A DNA stretch of 64,000 nucleotides, from assembly GCF_024347355.1 (NCBI RefSeq), contig NZ_AP025465.1, forward strand, positions 2,046,001 through 2,110,000, given 5' to 3'. The notes under the pieces were generated by a model that was not told where the DNA came from, did not search any database, and saw only the letters and a list, made by a program, of their open reading frames with translations. The DNA is from Vibrio chagasii (lineage in GTDB: Bacteria; Pseudomonadota; Gammaproteobacteria; Enterobacterales; Vibrionaceae). Positions 50,817 to 60,492 of this stretch are shown in pieces (position 1 is the first letter of the stretch; each line of letters opens with the position of its first letter). A program made the position numbers and the translations under genes.

Positions 50817-51950
50817 TTACTTAACTGACCACTGTGATAATGAACGCTTAAAGTCTTGATAGCCAAACTCATTCAGCTTTTGCACTTCACCATTGCTGCG
50901 CTCGCAGTAGATTGAAGGCATTTTTAAGCCGTTGAACCAGTTGAGCTTCACCATGGTGTAACCTGCGCTGTCCAACAAGTGAAGTTTTTGTCCGATCTGC
51001 AGTGGCTCATCAAAGCTCGCCTCGCAGAACTGATCGCCCGCAAGGCATGAACACGAACCAATCACGTAGTCATGGCTGCCGTCTTCAGACGCTTCTAATA
51101 CCGATGCTGGTTCATTGTAAATAAGCGTATCAAGACGGTGGGCTTCAGTTGCTGAATCCACAATAGCCGTTTTCTTCACGTTCTCAACAATATCCACCAC
51201 TGTCACAACCAAGTCTGTTGTTTTCGTGATGATCGCTTCACCCGGCTCTAGGTACATCTGCACACCGTGCTTTTCAGAGAAGGCTTTCAGCGCAAGCCCC
51301 AGTTTCTCGATGTCATAACCCGGCCATGTAAAGAACACACCGCCGCCCATGCTCACCCAATCTAGCTTATCTAGGTGCTCGCCAAACTGTTCTGAGATTG
51401 AATCAAGCAATCCAATAAAGGCATCGACATCTTTGTTCTCACAGTTCATGTGGAACATCACGCCATTAATCTCATCAAAGATTTCAGGCTTGATATGGTT
51501 AGCTTGAACACCTAAACGCGAGAATTGACGCGCTGGGTTTGCCAAGTCTTGCCCTGCATAGCTCACACCCGGATTTAAACGTAAACCTAGTGACGCTTTA
51601 CCTTCAACAATATGACGGTACGCTTCGAATTGGCTTTGCGAATTGAAGATCATCTTGTCGCAGATGTCAGCCACTTCTCTCACGTCGTCTTCGCTGTAAC
51701 CCACACTGTAAGCATGCGTTTCACCGCCAAAGGTTTCGTAGCCAAGTTTCACCTCGTATGGGCCAGAGCTTGTCGTGCCATCAAGGTAAGGCTTGATGAT
51801 GTCAAACACACCCCATGTCGAGAAACACTTCAGTGCCAATACCAGTTTTACACCTGAAATCTCTTTCAGTTGCTTGGCTTTCTCTAAGTTCGCAATCAAC
51901 TTATCTTCGTTGATCATGAAATACGGCGTTTTTAGTTCGTTGTTTTGCAT
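50817..51950 (-). CDS. nspC: Carboxynorspermidine decarboxylase
   Basis: A 377-residue PLP-dependent decarboxylase (alanine racemase-like fold) that converts carboxynorspermidine to norspermidine. The PLP lysine is K41 in [13 protein letters not shown]. The [12 protein letters not shown] phosphate-binding loop, the [10 protein letters not shown] segment and the C-terminal [13 protein letters not shown] motif with the catalytic cysteine are present. Its upstream partner is carboxynorspermidine synthase, with a 210-bp gap that contains an ERIC-like palindrome. Norspermidine is a Vibrio biofilm-related polyamine. Confidence 0.95.
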   Translation of the reverse strand: MQNNELKTPYFMINEDKLIANLEKAKQLKEISGVKLVLALKCFSTWGVFDIIKPYLDGTTSSGPYEVKLGYETFGGETHAYSVGYSEDDVREVADICDKMIFNSQSQFEAYRHIVEGKASLGLRLNPGVSYAGQDLANPARQFSRLGVQANHIKPEIFDEINGVMFHMNCENKDVDAFIGLLDSISEQFGEHLDKLDWVSMGGGVFFTWPGYDIEKLGLALKAFSEKHGVQMYLEPGEAIITKTTDLVVTVVDIVENVKKTAIVDSATEAHRLDTLIYNEPASVLEASEDGSHDYVIGSCSCLAGDQFCEASFDEPLQIGQKLHLLDSAGYTMVKLNWFNGLKMPSIYCERSNGEVQKLNEFGYQDFKRSLSQWSVK

Positions 51951-52061
51951 GTTAATACCTTGCGGCCCTCGAGTTCACGAAGGCACATGATAATCGAACA
52001 AAGCCGACGCAACAGCATCGGCTTGTAATTATACGTTCTCGTCAATCATATGACTTTGAAT

Positions 52062-52163
52062 GGAATTCGCAGAGCTTTGACCTTGTCGCTAGGACATCGC
52101 GCGGAGTTTACGAACGTAAATGAGCACGATGGACAACGCGACAAGGGCAAAGAGCAAGAATTA
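52062..52163. repeat. ERIC-like imperfect palindrome after carboxynorspermidine synthase
   Basis: A roughly 100-bp dyad: the outer arms (52062-52089 and 52138-52163) pair CCTTGTCGC with GCGACAAGG and continue outward with few mismatches. Inside are CATCG (52095-52099) / CGATG (52127-52131) and a central TTTACG / CGTAAA (52107-52120). The core GGAGTTTACGAACGTAAATGAGCA resembles the ERIC/IRU consensus core. It reaches the stop codon of the upstream gene and lies in the gap before nspC, so the folded RNA could affect stability of the polycistronic message. Family assignment is from memory of the ERIC core. Confidence 0.6.
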
Positions 52164-53411
52164 CTTCAAAGTATGGATTAGAGGTAGACCTTGCCCAGGC
52201 TCTAGCTCTTGAACATGCCAATCTAGACCGATTTCAGGCATGGTTGCTAGGAACGGGTCTGGGTTTAGCTGTTCCATGTTGAACACGCCTTTATCAGCCC
52301 ATTCGCCATGGAAGAACTGAAGTGCAGCCGTAATAGCTGGAACACCCGTTGTGTAAGAAATTGCTTGGTGCTCTACATCTTCGTATGCCACTTCGTGGTC
52401 TGCGTTATTGTAGATGAAGACGCTGCGCTCTTTGCCTTCTTTCTTACCTTGCACCCAAGTACCGATACACGTTAAACCTGTGTAACCCGGAGCCAAAGAT
52501 GTTGGATCTGGCAGTAGTGCTTTAAGAACGTGTAGAGGCTGAACCACAGTGCCGTCATGCAATGTTAGCGGTTCTGGGCTCAGAAGGCCGATATCACGCA
52601 TGCAGTTGAAGTAGTTTAGGTACTTGTCACCAAAGCCCATCCAGAACTCGATGCGCTTAGCTGGGATGAATTCCTTCATTGAACGAACTTCATCGTGCGC
52701 CATTGAGTACACTTTGTGAGTGCCACAGTTAGGGAAATCAAATTCAAGCATACGAGAGTGACAAGGAACTTGTTTCCACTCTTCATTTTCCCAGTAGAAA
52801 GAGTCACCTTGGATCTCAAGCATGTTGGTTTCTGGGTCAAAGTTAGTCGCAAACTTCTTACCGTGATCGCCTGCGTTTACATCCATTACGTCGATCGTAT
52901 CGATCTCATCGAATAGGTGCTTAACCGCGTGCGCTGCAAATACTGAAACCACACCAGGATCGAAACCCGCACCAAGAATACCTGTGATACCTGCTTCAGC
53001 AAACTTCTCACGGTAGCCCCACTGCCAATCGTAAGCTTGTGGTACTTGTTGACCTTCAGAACATAGGTCAACCGCTACCGATGTATCTAGGTAAGATACT
53101 TTTGCTTGGTAACACGCTTCCATGATCGCCATGTTTACCCAAGGAGGACCAGCGTTGATGACTAGGTCTGGTTTCACTTCGTTAATCAACGCAACAAGAG
53201 CATCAACATCGTCAGCGTTTACTGCGCGAGCTTCTAGTTTTTTAGTTGAATCTTTAAGGTTGTTTTTACCTTTGATTGATTCGATGATTTTTTCACATTT
53301 CGCGATTGTGCGAGAAGCGATTGTGATATCACCCAGTACTTCGTTATTTTGTGCTGCTTTATGTGCAACAACCCAACCAACGCCGCCTGCACCAATTTGT
53401 AGAATAGCCAT
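52161..53411 (-). CDS. Carboxynorspermidine synthase (saccharopine dehydrogenase-like)
   Basis: A 416-residue cytosolic NADPH-dependent enzyme that condenses L-aspartate semialdehyde with 1,3-diaminopropane (or putrescine) to carboxynorspermidine. The Rossmann motif AILQIGAGGVGWVVAHKAA starts the protein, with INAGPPWVNMAIMEAC and LGAGFDPGVVSVFAAHAV further on. It is 8 bp after the diaminobutyrate fusion gene on the same strand and before nspC, the standard Vibrio order. The stop codon lies in the arm of the ERIC-like repeat. Confidence 0.93.
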   Translation of the reverse strand: MAILQIGAGGVGWVVAHKAAQNNEVLGDITIASRTIAKCEKIIESIKGKNNLKDSTKKLEARAVNADDVDALVALINEVKPDLVINAGPPWVNMAIMEACYQAKVSYLDTSVAVDLCSEGQQVPQAYDWQWGYREKFAEAGITGILGAGFDPGVVSVFAAHAVKHLFDEIDTIDVMDVNAGDHGKKFATNFDPETNMLEIQGDSFYWENEEWKQVPCHSRMLEFDFPNCGTHKVYSMAHDEVRSMKEFIPAKRIEFWMGFGDKYLNYFNCMRDIGLLSPEPLTLHDGTVVQPLHVLKALLPDPTSLAPGYTGLTCIGTWVQGKKEGKERSVFIYNNADHEVAYEDVEHQAISYTTGVPAITAALQFFHGEWADKGVFNMEQLNPDPFLATMPEIGLDWHVQELEPGQGLPLIHTLK

Positions 53412-53419
53412 AGTATTAA

Positions 53420-56335
53420 TTACCCTTGTTGTTCTGCTAGCTCAGTGGCTAGAGTTTGAATTTTGTTAATTAGAGATTTGAAATCAGAAGTCTTTAGGCA
53501 CGGATTCAAGATAGTGAATTTAAGCGCACTCTTACCATCCACGACAGTTTCACCCAATACTGCAACACCACGAGTCAGCGCTTCCAGTCTTAGCGTTTGA
53601 TTCAGTTTATCTAAATCTAGGTCACCGTTTGCTGAGGGCTTAGATCGGAACAGCACTGTTGATAGTGAAGGCTCCGCGAGTAGCTCTAAGTTCGCTTGCT
53701 GTTGAATCAGGTCTGCCACTTCTAGCGTTTGCTCAAGAAGATGGTCGTACATATCGCCCAATTGCTTTGGCCCTACGCTCTGCATGGTCATGAATACTTT
53801 CAATGCATCAAAACGCTTGGTGGTCGCGATAGACTTGTCGACTAAGTTCGGCAACTCATCGTGTTCACGGTTTAGGTAATCTGCATGATGCAGAAGGTAC
53901 TTAAAGTTCGTTTTGTCTTTCAACAACACCGCGCCGCAGCTGATTGTTTGGTAGAAAAGCTTGTGGAAATCGACACTCACAGAGTCTGCTTTTTCGATAC
54001 CTTGTAAGCGAGCTTTGTGGCTACTCAAGATAAGCGCACCGCCGTAAGCACTGTCGACATGGAACCAAAGGCCTTGTTGGCTTGCGATGTCTGCAATCGC
54101 ATCAAGATCGTCGATAGCACCGTGGTCGGTTGTACCTGCCGTACCCACTACAGCAAAAGGAATCAGACCTTGAGCTTTAAGTGCTTTGACTTCTGCGCAC
54201 AACAAATCAGGTTTGATGGTGCCGTTTGCGTTGGTCTCAACACAGCACACCGCGCTCTCGCCTAAACCAAGCAATGAAGCAGATTTTTGAACCGTGAAGT
54301 GAGATTTGTTTGAACACAAGATACGAAGCTTGCTTGCATACCCTGGCAAACCCAACTTTTGGATTGAGTGACCATCTTGCTTATCGGCAACCCAGTCTCT
54401 CGCTAGCAATAAGCCCATTAGGTTACTTTGCGTGCCGCCACTGGTGAAAACACCATCCGCTTGATCGCCAAGTTGGTACTTGTCACACATCCAATCAACC
54501 ACGCGCTGTTCAACGTAAGTTGCAGCCGATGCTTGATCCCATGAATCCATTGATTGATTCAGAGCTGCGATAATGGATTCCGCCGCTACCGATGCCATAA
54601 GAGGAGGAGTATGAAGGTGTGCAATACAGTCTGGGTGTTGCACAAAGATAGAGTTTGTAGCGACAAGGTCTGCAGTGCTATCTACAACGTCCACCAAGGC
54701 GTGTTGGTTGTTGTCTAGATCGACAGCCTTGATAGCGGCCTCCAGCACTTTTGGTTCTAGACTTGAGTACGGCGTTTCAACCTGCTCAAAAACCGCTTTC
54801 ATCGCTTGAGTGGTTTGGTTCATCACGTTAGCGAATTCATCGCTACCACCTAGGCCTGTGTGAATGAAGTACTTGTTCCACTCTTGGTTTACTTGCTCAC
54901 CAGAAGCTTGCTCTTCTTGAACACCGCCACCAGCCGCAACGATGGCTTCTTCCATTACACGTAGAGCAAAATCAATCTGCTCGAAAGAGATGATCATCGG
55001 TGGCAGGAAGCGAATCACTGAGCCGTCACGACCGCCCTTCTCAACAATTAAACCACGCTCTAATGCTGCCCGTTGAATAGCTAGTGTTAGTTCACCATCA
55101 GATTTGGGCTCACCAAATTTATTAAGTTCGCCGTTTGGTTGCTTGATCTCAGCGCCAAGCATCAGGCCTTTACCGCGCACTTCAGCAATACAATTCACGC
55201 GAGATTGGATTTTTTCTAGACCTTGACGTAGGTATTGACCGGCAATCTTTGCATGCTCAACCAAGCCGTCACGCTCGATGATTTCTAACGCTTTAGCGCC
55301 TGACACCATTGCCAGTTGGTTACCACGGAAAGTACCCGTGTGCTCGCCAGCTTTCCAAGTGTCGATACTCTTATCAAACACAAGCAATGACATTGGAAGT
55401 CCGCCACCGATCGCTTTAGACAGACACAAGATATCAGGGTTAACGCCCGACTCTTCAAACGCGAATCGATGACCGGTTTTACCGACACCACACTGAATTT
55501 CATCAAAAATCAGTAGGATACCGTGTTCGTCACAGATGCGACGCAAGCCTTGTAGCCAAGACGCAGGAGCTGGAATCACACCGCCCTCACCCTGTACGGG
55601 CTCTACGATCATTGCAGCTGGCTTCATGATGCCAGACTCATCATCGTTCAACATGCGTTCGATGTAACGGATACTTGCGTTAGCCCCTGCTTCTCCGCCA
55701 ATGCCAAACGGGCAGCGTAGGTTGTATGGGAAAGGCATAAAGTGCACGTCAGACATCAAACCGCTGCGACGTTCTTTTGTACCTAGGTTACCCATCATGC
55801 CCATGGTGCCGTTGGTCATGCCATGGTAAGCACCACGGAAAGCAAACATGGTATTGCGACCTGTGGTTTGTTTGGCTAGCTTGATCGCTGCTTCAACAGC
55901 ATCTGCACCGGATGGGCCACAGAATTGAATCACTGAGTTGTTTGAAAACTCTTGAGGAAGAAAGGCTTTCACGCGCTTGATAAACGTCTCTTTTGCTTGA
56001 GTCGTAATATCAAGAGTTTGGTATGGCAAACCAGAATCGAGCTGGTCTTTGAGTGCTTGGTTAATCTCTGGGTGGTTATAACCCAAAGAAAGTGTACCCG
56101 CACCGGCTAAGCAATCTAAAAATAGTTGTCCACGAGTATCTTCAACCAAGGCACCGCATGCTCGCTTGATAGCAATTGGTAGGCGTCTTGGGTATGAGCG
56201 AACATCCGATTCGTGCTGCTCTTGCTCAAGCAAAATAGCATCAGGTGTTAGGTCATAAGTTCCCTCTACGATAGGAACCATAGTTGAAAATGAATTTGCG
56301 ATAGTGTTGATATCGACTTCAAAGGCGGTAGTCAT
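53420..56335 (-). CDS. Diaminobutyrate aminotransferase/decarboxylase fusion
   Basis: A bifunctional protein of about 971 residues that makes 1,3-diaminopropane from aspartate semialdehyde via 2,4-diaminobutyrate. The N-terminal half is a class III aminotransferase with the PLP lysine in LCLSKAIGGGLPMSLL. The C-terminal half is a group II decarboxylase with the PLP lysine in SVDFHKLFYQTISCGA. The frame is open to 56407; the ATG at 56335 (MTTAFEVD) follows AAGGGA, but an ATG at 56359 follows a stronger GGAGGTGAG, so the N-terminus is uncertain by eight residues. It is the first gene of the norspermidine operon. Its long upstream region holds possible RNA structure. Confidence 0.93.
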   Translation of the reverse strand: MTTAFEVDINTIANSFSTMVPIVEGTYDLTPDAILLEQEQHESDVRSYPRRLPIAIKRACGALVEDTRGQLFLDCLAGAGTLSLGYNHPEINQALKDQLDSGLPYQTLDITTQAKETFIKRVKAFLPQEFSNNSVIQFCGPSGADAVEAAIKLAKQTTGRNTMFAFRGAYHGMTNGTMGMMGNLGTKERRSGLMSDVHFMPFPYNLRCPFGIGGEAGANASIRYIERMLNDDESGIMKPAAMIVEPVQGEGGVIPAPASWLQGLRRICDEHGILLIFDEIQCGVGKTGHRFAFEESGVNPDILCLSKAIGGGLPMSLLVFDKSIDTWKAGEHTGTFRGNQLAMVSGAKALEIIERDGLVEHAKIAGQYLRQGLEKIQSRVNCIAEVRGKGLMLGAEIKQPNGELNKFGEPKSDGELTLAIQRAALERGLIVEKGGRDGSVIRFLPPMIISFEQIDFALRVMEEAIVAAGGGVQEEQASGEQVNQEWNKYFIHTGLGGSDEFANVMNQTTQAMKAVFEQVETPYSSLEPKVLEAAIKAVDLDNNQHALVDVVDSTADLVATNSIFVQHPDCIAHLHTPPLMASVAAESIIAALNQSMDSWDQASAATYVEQRVVDWMCDKYQLGDQADGVFTSGGTQSNLMGLLLARDWVADKQDGHSIQKLGLPGYASKLRILCSNKSHFTVQKSASLLGLGESAVCCVETNANGTIKPDLLCAEVKALKAQGLIPFAVVGTAGTTDHGAIDDLDAIADIASQQGLWFHVDSAYGGALILSSHKARLQGIEKADSVSVDFHKLFYQTISCGAVLLKDKTNFKYLLHHADYLNREHDELPNLVDKSIATTKRFDALKVFMTMQSVGPKQLGDMYDHLLEQTLEVADLIQQQANLELLAEPSLSTVLFRSKPSANGDLDLDKLNQTLRLEALTRGVAVLGETVVDGKSALKFTILNPCLKTSDFKSLINKIQTLATELAEQQG

Positions 56336-56659
56336 AAAAATTCCCTTGAATATGTTCATACTCACCTCCATCAAACGCAAATACACACCAGCCCTCTCGA
56401 TTAACAAGAGTTCGTAATGAAATACGCATATTGTCTAGAAATGAGATATAGCTGTACGCCCGCATAAGTCAAACGACGAATACGAAATTAAGCTGCCTTA
56501 AGACAGTGATAAATTGTTAGCGAGAGCTCAAGGTTCAGTAATGCTACTGTTTTGAAGAATTGGACATTTTTGCAGGATCGGACAGCTATGAGGAGCTTGT
56601 CCCTTTGGAAATGCAGAGCTGATTAGCAATGTTGTAGTTAGTATGTTCAATGTTGGGTT

Positions 56660-56825
56660 TCCCATTAGCATGGCGAACTGCGCCATAAGTATCCCGTCTA
56701 TCAGCTAAAGGACTAGCCGATACCTACCCTACGTAATTTCCCAATCAGCAAGAATGGTCATTACGCGTATCCCCCAGAAAGCAATCGCGGCTCTTTTTGA
56801 ACATCGGCCGTTCCGAGATTGCGCG
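56660..56825 (-). ncRNA. Candidate structured leader or small RNA upstream of the norspermidine operon
   Basis: Several stems follow each other: ATGGCG/CGCCAT (56670-56686), TATCAGCTA/TAGCCGATA (56699-56722), CGTAAT/ATTACG (56732-56765) and GCAATCGCGG/CCGAGATTGC (56781-56822, one mismatch). The second stem is fully paired only as minus-strand RNA (a G-U pair), which favours that strand, reading toward the norspermidine operon about 320-490 nt downstream. No known riboswitch was recognised. Existence as a transcript is inference. Confidence 0.3.
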
Positions 56826-56927
56826 GGAAAGTAACATAAAGTGAAACGAACTATCAATAGTTTTTAATAAACGCTTAATTAATACGCGCAGTGAGTGACA
56901 AATTGCTTTAATTATCGCCAATATAAG

Positions 56928-57167
56928 TTTAAAAGCGAGATCCCCGGTTCGTTCGTCCCTCCACGCCCGAGGATGACGGTGTAGGTATACAAATGTTACT
57001 GGTGAGAGTTTAAAGCTAACCTTAGAACCATAGGCGACCTCATACCGAACCTTACACTGAAACCAGCAAAGTTCAGTACACGATAAGGGAGTGAAAAGTT
57101 AATCACCTGCCCGCGCCACATCATTCCCTAGTGCTAGAACGAGTTCATAGGGAGTCTCGCTTTTAAA
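56928..57167. mobile_element. MITE-like non-coding element with 13-bp terminal inverted repeats
   Basis: TTTAAAAGCGAGA at 56928-56940 is repeated inverted and perfect at 57155-57167. The similarity continues inward with one gap (TCCC against GGGA). The 240 bp between carries no gene. The left end also has a REP-like segment (CCCTC...GAGG, about 56957-56972). No clear target-site duplication is seen. It may be a relic of a non-autonomous transposable element. Confidence 0.5.
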
Positions 57168-57281
57168 AACTGAGTGATATATACGTATTTGATAACGGAG
57201 GTTTTGATATAGAGATGAAGCTTGGCTGCGGGGTCAACTCGTGACCTGGTATCTCAAATAGCTTTAGTGTGTTTCAGATGC

Positions 57282-57315
57282 GAAAAAGGCTCATCATTTC
57301 TGATGAGCCTTTTTC
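57282..57315. terminator. Terminator of the tRNA cluster
   Basis: A long stem (GAAAAAGGCTCATCA at 57282-57296, TGATGAGCCTTTTTC at 57301-57315) has a 4-nt loop. On the minus strand it follows the last tRNA-Gly. Confidence 0.9.
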
Positions 57316-57319
57316 AAAT

Positions 57320-57395
57320 TGGAGCGACACACGAGGTTCGAACTCGTGACCTCAACCTTGGCAAGGTTGCGCTCTACCAGCTGAGCTAGTGTCGC
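57320..57395 (-). tRNA. tRNA-Gly (GCC)
   Basis: A 76-nt cloverleaf with encoded CCA. The acceptor begins GCGACAC, the anticodon stem-loop is CAACC-TTGCCAA-GGTTG with anticodon GCC, and the T-loop is GTTCGAA. It is identical to the copy at 57591-57666 and is the last tRNA of the transcript. Confidence 0.96.
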
Positions 57396-57425
57396 ATTTG
57401 CTTTATCGAGATAAAGACTTGTAGA

Positions 57426-57512
57426 TGGTGCCCCGGGCCGGACTTGAACCGGCACAACGCGAACGTCGAGGGATTTTAAATCCCTTGTGTCTACCAATTC
57501 CACCACCAGGGC
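57426..57512 (-). tRNA. tRNA-Leu (UAA)
   Basis: An 87-nt class II tRNA with a long variable arm and encoded CCA. The acceptor is GCCCTGG / CCGGGGC. The anticodon loop TTTAAAA gives anticodon UAA. It lies between the two Gly copies. Confidence 0.95.
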
Positions 57513-57590
57513 ACGCAATTCTTTATTGCGATGCCGATTACTGAAAAGTAAAACACCATCTTATGCTGATGCCAATCAACATACAAAATT

Positions 57591-57666
57591 TGGAGCGACA
57601 CACGAGGTTCGAACTCGTGACCTCAACCTTGGCAAGGTTGCGCTCTACCAGCTGAGCTAGTGTCGC
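57591..57666 (-). tRNA. tRNA-Gly (GCC), second copy
   Basis: A 76-nt gene identical in sequence to the copy at 57320-57395, with anticodon GCC and encoded CCA. The duplication supports dosage of an abundant glycine acceptor. Confidence 0.96.
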
Positions 57667-57700
57667 ATTTCATTATTCTTCTCTTAAACAAGAGATATAA

Positions 57701-57774
57701 TGGAGGCGCCTCCCGGAGTCGAACCGAGGTCCACGGATTTGCAATCCGCTGCATAGCCACTCTGCCAAGGCGCC
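57701..57774 (-). tRNA. tRNA-Cys (GCA)
   Basis: A 74-nt tRNA with acceptor GGCGCCT and encoded CCA. The anticodon loop TTGCAAA gives GCA, cysteine. It is the first gene of the tRNA transcript. Confidence 0.96.
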
Positions 57775-57825
57775 TTAGTAACTCCAATTAAATCGCTCAT
57801 TGCCATCCTCTTGGGTACGGGATGC

Positions 57826-57853
57826 ATTCTACGGATTCGAGCGGATGAGTCAA
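57826..57853 (-). promoter_or_regulatory. Promoter of the tRNA operon
   Basis: On the minus strand TTGACT (57853-57848) and TAGAAT (57831-57826) are 16 bp apart, followed by a GC-rich segment (GCATCCCG) as in stringently controlled stable-RNA promoters. It lies about 50 bp before tRNA-Cys. Confidence 0.7.
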
Positions 57854-58009
57854 TAATATTTTTGTATTTTTAATTCGTTTGAATAGATTTCATACTAAAC
57901 AGGCTAAATAGCTGACTTTATGTGCAAAACGCACCGTGTATCGGCTATTCAAAAGAGATCTATATCACATTAGATATCCAGTATTGATTATTTGACCTTA
58001 GGTTAAAGA

Positions 58010-58040
58010 TCAAAAAAGCGAGCCTCAGCTCGCTTCTTCA
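58010..58040. terminator. Terminator after pgsA
   Basis: The stem AAGCGAGC (58016-58023) / GCTCGCTT (58028-58035) has a run of A before it, giving a T-run on the minus strand. Confidence 0.82.
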
Positions 58041-58598
58041 TCAATGGTGTTTTTCGTCTAACAAATCGTCTTTGGCGGCCATTAAGTATTGTGCCATCGA
58101 CCAGTAGGTTAGAATCGTTGCAACGTAGAGCGCGATATAGCCAACCCAAATCATCCAATCGTCATAGCGCCAGATAAGCACCCACAACGCGAACATCTGA
58201 GAAACCGTCTTAACCTTACCGACCCAAGAAACCGCAACGCTTGCACGTTTACCGATTTCAGCCATCCATTCGCGAAGCGCAGAGATGATGATCTCGCGAG
58301 CTATCATGGTCACAGCTGGAATAGTGACCCAAATTGAGTGGTAATGCTCGGTAATCAAAATAAGAGCCGTCGCCACCAGTACTTTGTCTGCGACTGGGTC
58401 AATAAAGGCACCAAAACGAGACGTTTGCCCTAACTTACGAGCAAGCATGCCATCTAACCAGTCAGTAAAACCCGCTACCCAAAAAACCATCGCAGCAGCA
58501 AAAGGAGCCCATTGGTAAGGTAGGTAAAAAACAACAACGAATACTGGGATCAAAAATAGTCTCAGTAAGGACAAAATGTTAGGTATATTCAAACGCAT
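58041..58598 (-). CDS. pgsA: CDP-diacylglycerol-glycerol-3-phosphate 3-phosphatidyltransferase
   Basis: A 185-residue inner-membrane enzyme that makes phosphatidylglycerol phosphate. The CDP-alcohol phosphatidyltransferase motif is complete ([20 protein letters not shown] then VAD, near residues 49-70). Four membrane segments are visible. It follows uvrC by 46 bp in the conserved uvrY-uvrC-pgsA block and ends at a terminator. Confidence 0.96.
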   Translation of the reverse strand: MRLNIPNILSLLRLFLIPVFVVVFYLPYQWAPFAAAMVFWVAGFTDWLDGMLARKLGQTSRFGAFIDPVADKVLVATALILITEHYHSIWVTIPAVTMIAREIIISALREWMAEIGKRASVAVSWVGKVKTVSQMFALWVLIWRYDDWMIWVGYIALYVATILTYWSMAQYLMAAKDDLLDEKHH

Positions 58599-58644
58599 AT
58601 TATTGGGCTCTTATTAATTGCGCTTTAATGGTGCGGGATTTTTA

Positions 58645-60477
58645 CTATTGTTTCAATGCTTGATAAATGTTTTCTGCCAAAGAATGACTAATGCCCGGCA
58701 CTTTGGCTATTTCTTCAACAGTTGCACGCTTAAGTTCTTGTAAGCCACCCATGTATTTCAGCAAAGCTTGGCGACGCTTTGGCCCTATCCCTTCAATTCC
58801 TTCCAAGGCACTGGTTCGGCGCGTTTTACCACGCTTCGCTCTATGCCCTGCAATCGCATGATTATGGCTTTCGTCACGAATATGCTGAATAAGGTGCAAA
58901 GCGGGAGCATCACTTGGCAAATTAAACTCTTCCCCTTCAAGGGTAATGAGAGTCTCTAAACCAGGTTTACGCGTCACGCCTTTGGCAATACCCATCATTC
59001 TCGGTCTGAAAGGCCAATCTCCCCAATATTGAGAGATAATCTCATGAGCGCGGTTAAGTTGCCCTTTACCCCCATCGATAAAGATAATGTCTGGGATCTT
59101 ATCAACATCAAGTTGCTTCGAATAACGTCTCTCAAGCGCCTGAGCCATTGCTGCGTAATCATCACCGCCGGTAATGCCTGTGATGTTGTAACGACGATAC
59201 TCGGGCTTAACAGGGCCTTCTTGATTGAACACCACACAAGACGCGATGGTACTTTCACCCATGGTATGACTGATATCGAAACATTCCATGCGCTTAATTG
59301 CATCCATCGACAGCACTTCTTGAAGTTCTTTGAAACGCTGATTAATCGTCATTTTGTGATTAATTTTAGTGGTAATCGCCGTTAACGCATTAGTGTTCGA
59401 CAATTTAAGATAACGACCACGAGTACCGGAAGGGTTTGTGTTGAAGTGGATCTTGCGACCCGCTACTTCACACAAGGCTTCTTGAATAGGAGTGACGTCT
59501 TCCATCAAATCAGCATTCAGAATCAAACGAGTTGGAATGGTTCTCGCTTCATTATGTGCTAGGTAATACTGGCTTAAGAAGCTAGAGAAAACCTCTTCAC
59601 GTACCGTATTGTTCGGAATTTTAGGGAAATGGCTTCGACTGCCCAAGACTTTGCCTTGGCGAATCATCAAGATATGAATACACGCCACGCCATTCTCTTG
59701 AGCAAAGCCCAACACATCCATATCTTCCATGGAGTCGTCAGATACGTATTGCTGTTCTTGCACGCGTCGAATCGCTTGGATCTGGTCACGGAAAGTCGCA
59801 GCTTGCTCAAAACGAAGCTCACGGCTTGCTGTATCCATCTTATCGATGAGCGTTTCAAGCACTAACTTATCTTTTCCTTGCAGGAATAAACGAACATAGT
59901 CGACCAGTTCGCTGTACTCTTCGTCAGAAATGATTGAGCTAACACATGGCGCAGCACAACGGCCAATCTGATACATCAAGCAAGGACGAGTTCTGTTGGC
60001 GTAAACCGTATCTTCACACTGGCGAGCAGGGAAGATTTTTTGGATTAGGTGTAGTGTCTCACGCACAGCGCCGGAGTCAGGGTAAGGACCAAAGTATTCA
60101 CCTTTTTTCTTTTTAGCACCACGGTGCATCGACAAACGAGGATGCTTGTGACCGCTAATGAAGATATAAGGGTACGACTTATCATCACGCAGGAGCACGT
60201 TATATTTTGGCAGGTACTGCTTGATGTAGTTGTGCTCAAGAATAAGAGCTTCGGTTTCCGTGTGCGTTACAGTGACATCAATCTTTTCGATGTTGCTGAC
60301 TAGAGCGCGTGTTTTTTCACTGTCGACTTTTTTACGGAAATAACTAGAAAGGCGTTTTTTGAGGTTCTTAGCTTTACCGACGTAAATAACGACAGCCTCA
60401 GCGTTATACATTCGATAAACGCCGGGCTGCTCGGTTACTGTCTTGAGGAATGAGACTGAGTCAAACAAGTTGGTCAC
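58645..60477 (-). CDS. uvrC: Excinuclease ABC subunit C
   Basis: A 610-residue nuclease that makes both incisions in nucleotide excision repair with UvrAB. The GIY-YIG domain is at the N-terminus ([20 protein letters not shown], about 18-37). Then come a UVR motif ([16 protein letters not shown]), the RNase H-like C-terminal nuclease ([18 protein letters not shown] and IDGGKGQL), and paired helix-hairpin-helix motifs ([26 protein letters not shown]). It starts 15 bp after uvrY. Confidence 0.97.
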   Translation of the reverse strand: MTNLFDSVSFLKTVTEQPGVYRMYNAEAVVIYVGKAKNLKKRLSSYFRKKVDSEKTRALVSNIEKIDVTVTHTETEALILEHNYIKQYLPKYNVLLRDDKSYPYIFISGHKHPRLSMHRGAKKKKGEYFGPYPDSGAVRETLHLIQKIFPARQCEDTVYANRTRPCLMYQIGRCAAPCVSSIISDEEYSELVDYVRLFLQGKDKLVLETLIDKMDTASRELRFEQAATFRDQIQAIRRVQEQQYVSDDSMEDMDVLGFAQENGVACIHILMIRQGKVLGSRSHFPKIPNNTVREEVFSSFLSQYYLAHNEARTIPTRLILNADLMEDVTPIQEALCEVAGRKIHFNTNPSGTRGRYLKLSNTNALTAITTKINHKMTINQRFKELQEVLSMDAIKRMECFDISHTMGESTIASCVVFNQEGPVKPEYRRYNITGITGGDDYAAMAQALERRYSKQLDVDKIPDIIFIDGGKGQLNRAHEIISQYWGDWPFRPRMMGIAKGVTRKPGLETLITLEGEEFNLPSDAPALHLIQHIRDESHNHAIAGHRAKRGKTRRTSALEGIEGIGPKRRQALLKYMGGLQELKRATVEEIAKVPGISHSLAENIYQALKQ

Positions 60478-60492
60478 TATACGATCTCAGTG

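Larger units (their letters stand above)
56408..57281. other. Long non-coding region between the norspermidine operon and tRNA cluster
   Basis: More than 850 bp without a credible open frame on either strand. It contains a run of hairpins at 56660-56825 that would be the leader or a small RNA on the minus strand, and a MITE-like element at 56928-57167. The promoter of the norspermidine operon should lie here. Confidence 0.6.

Noticed and set aside
57294..57518. Open frame across tRNA-Gly and tRNA-Leu on the minus strand
   Set aside because: It is translated tRNA sequence and not a gene.
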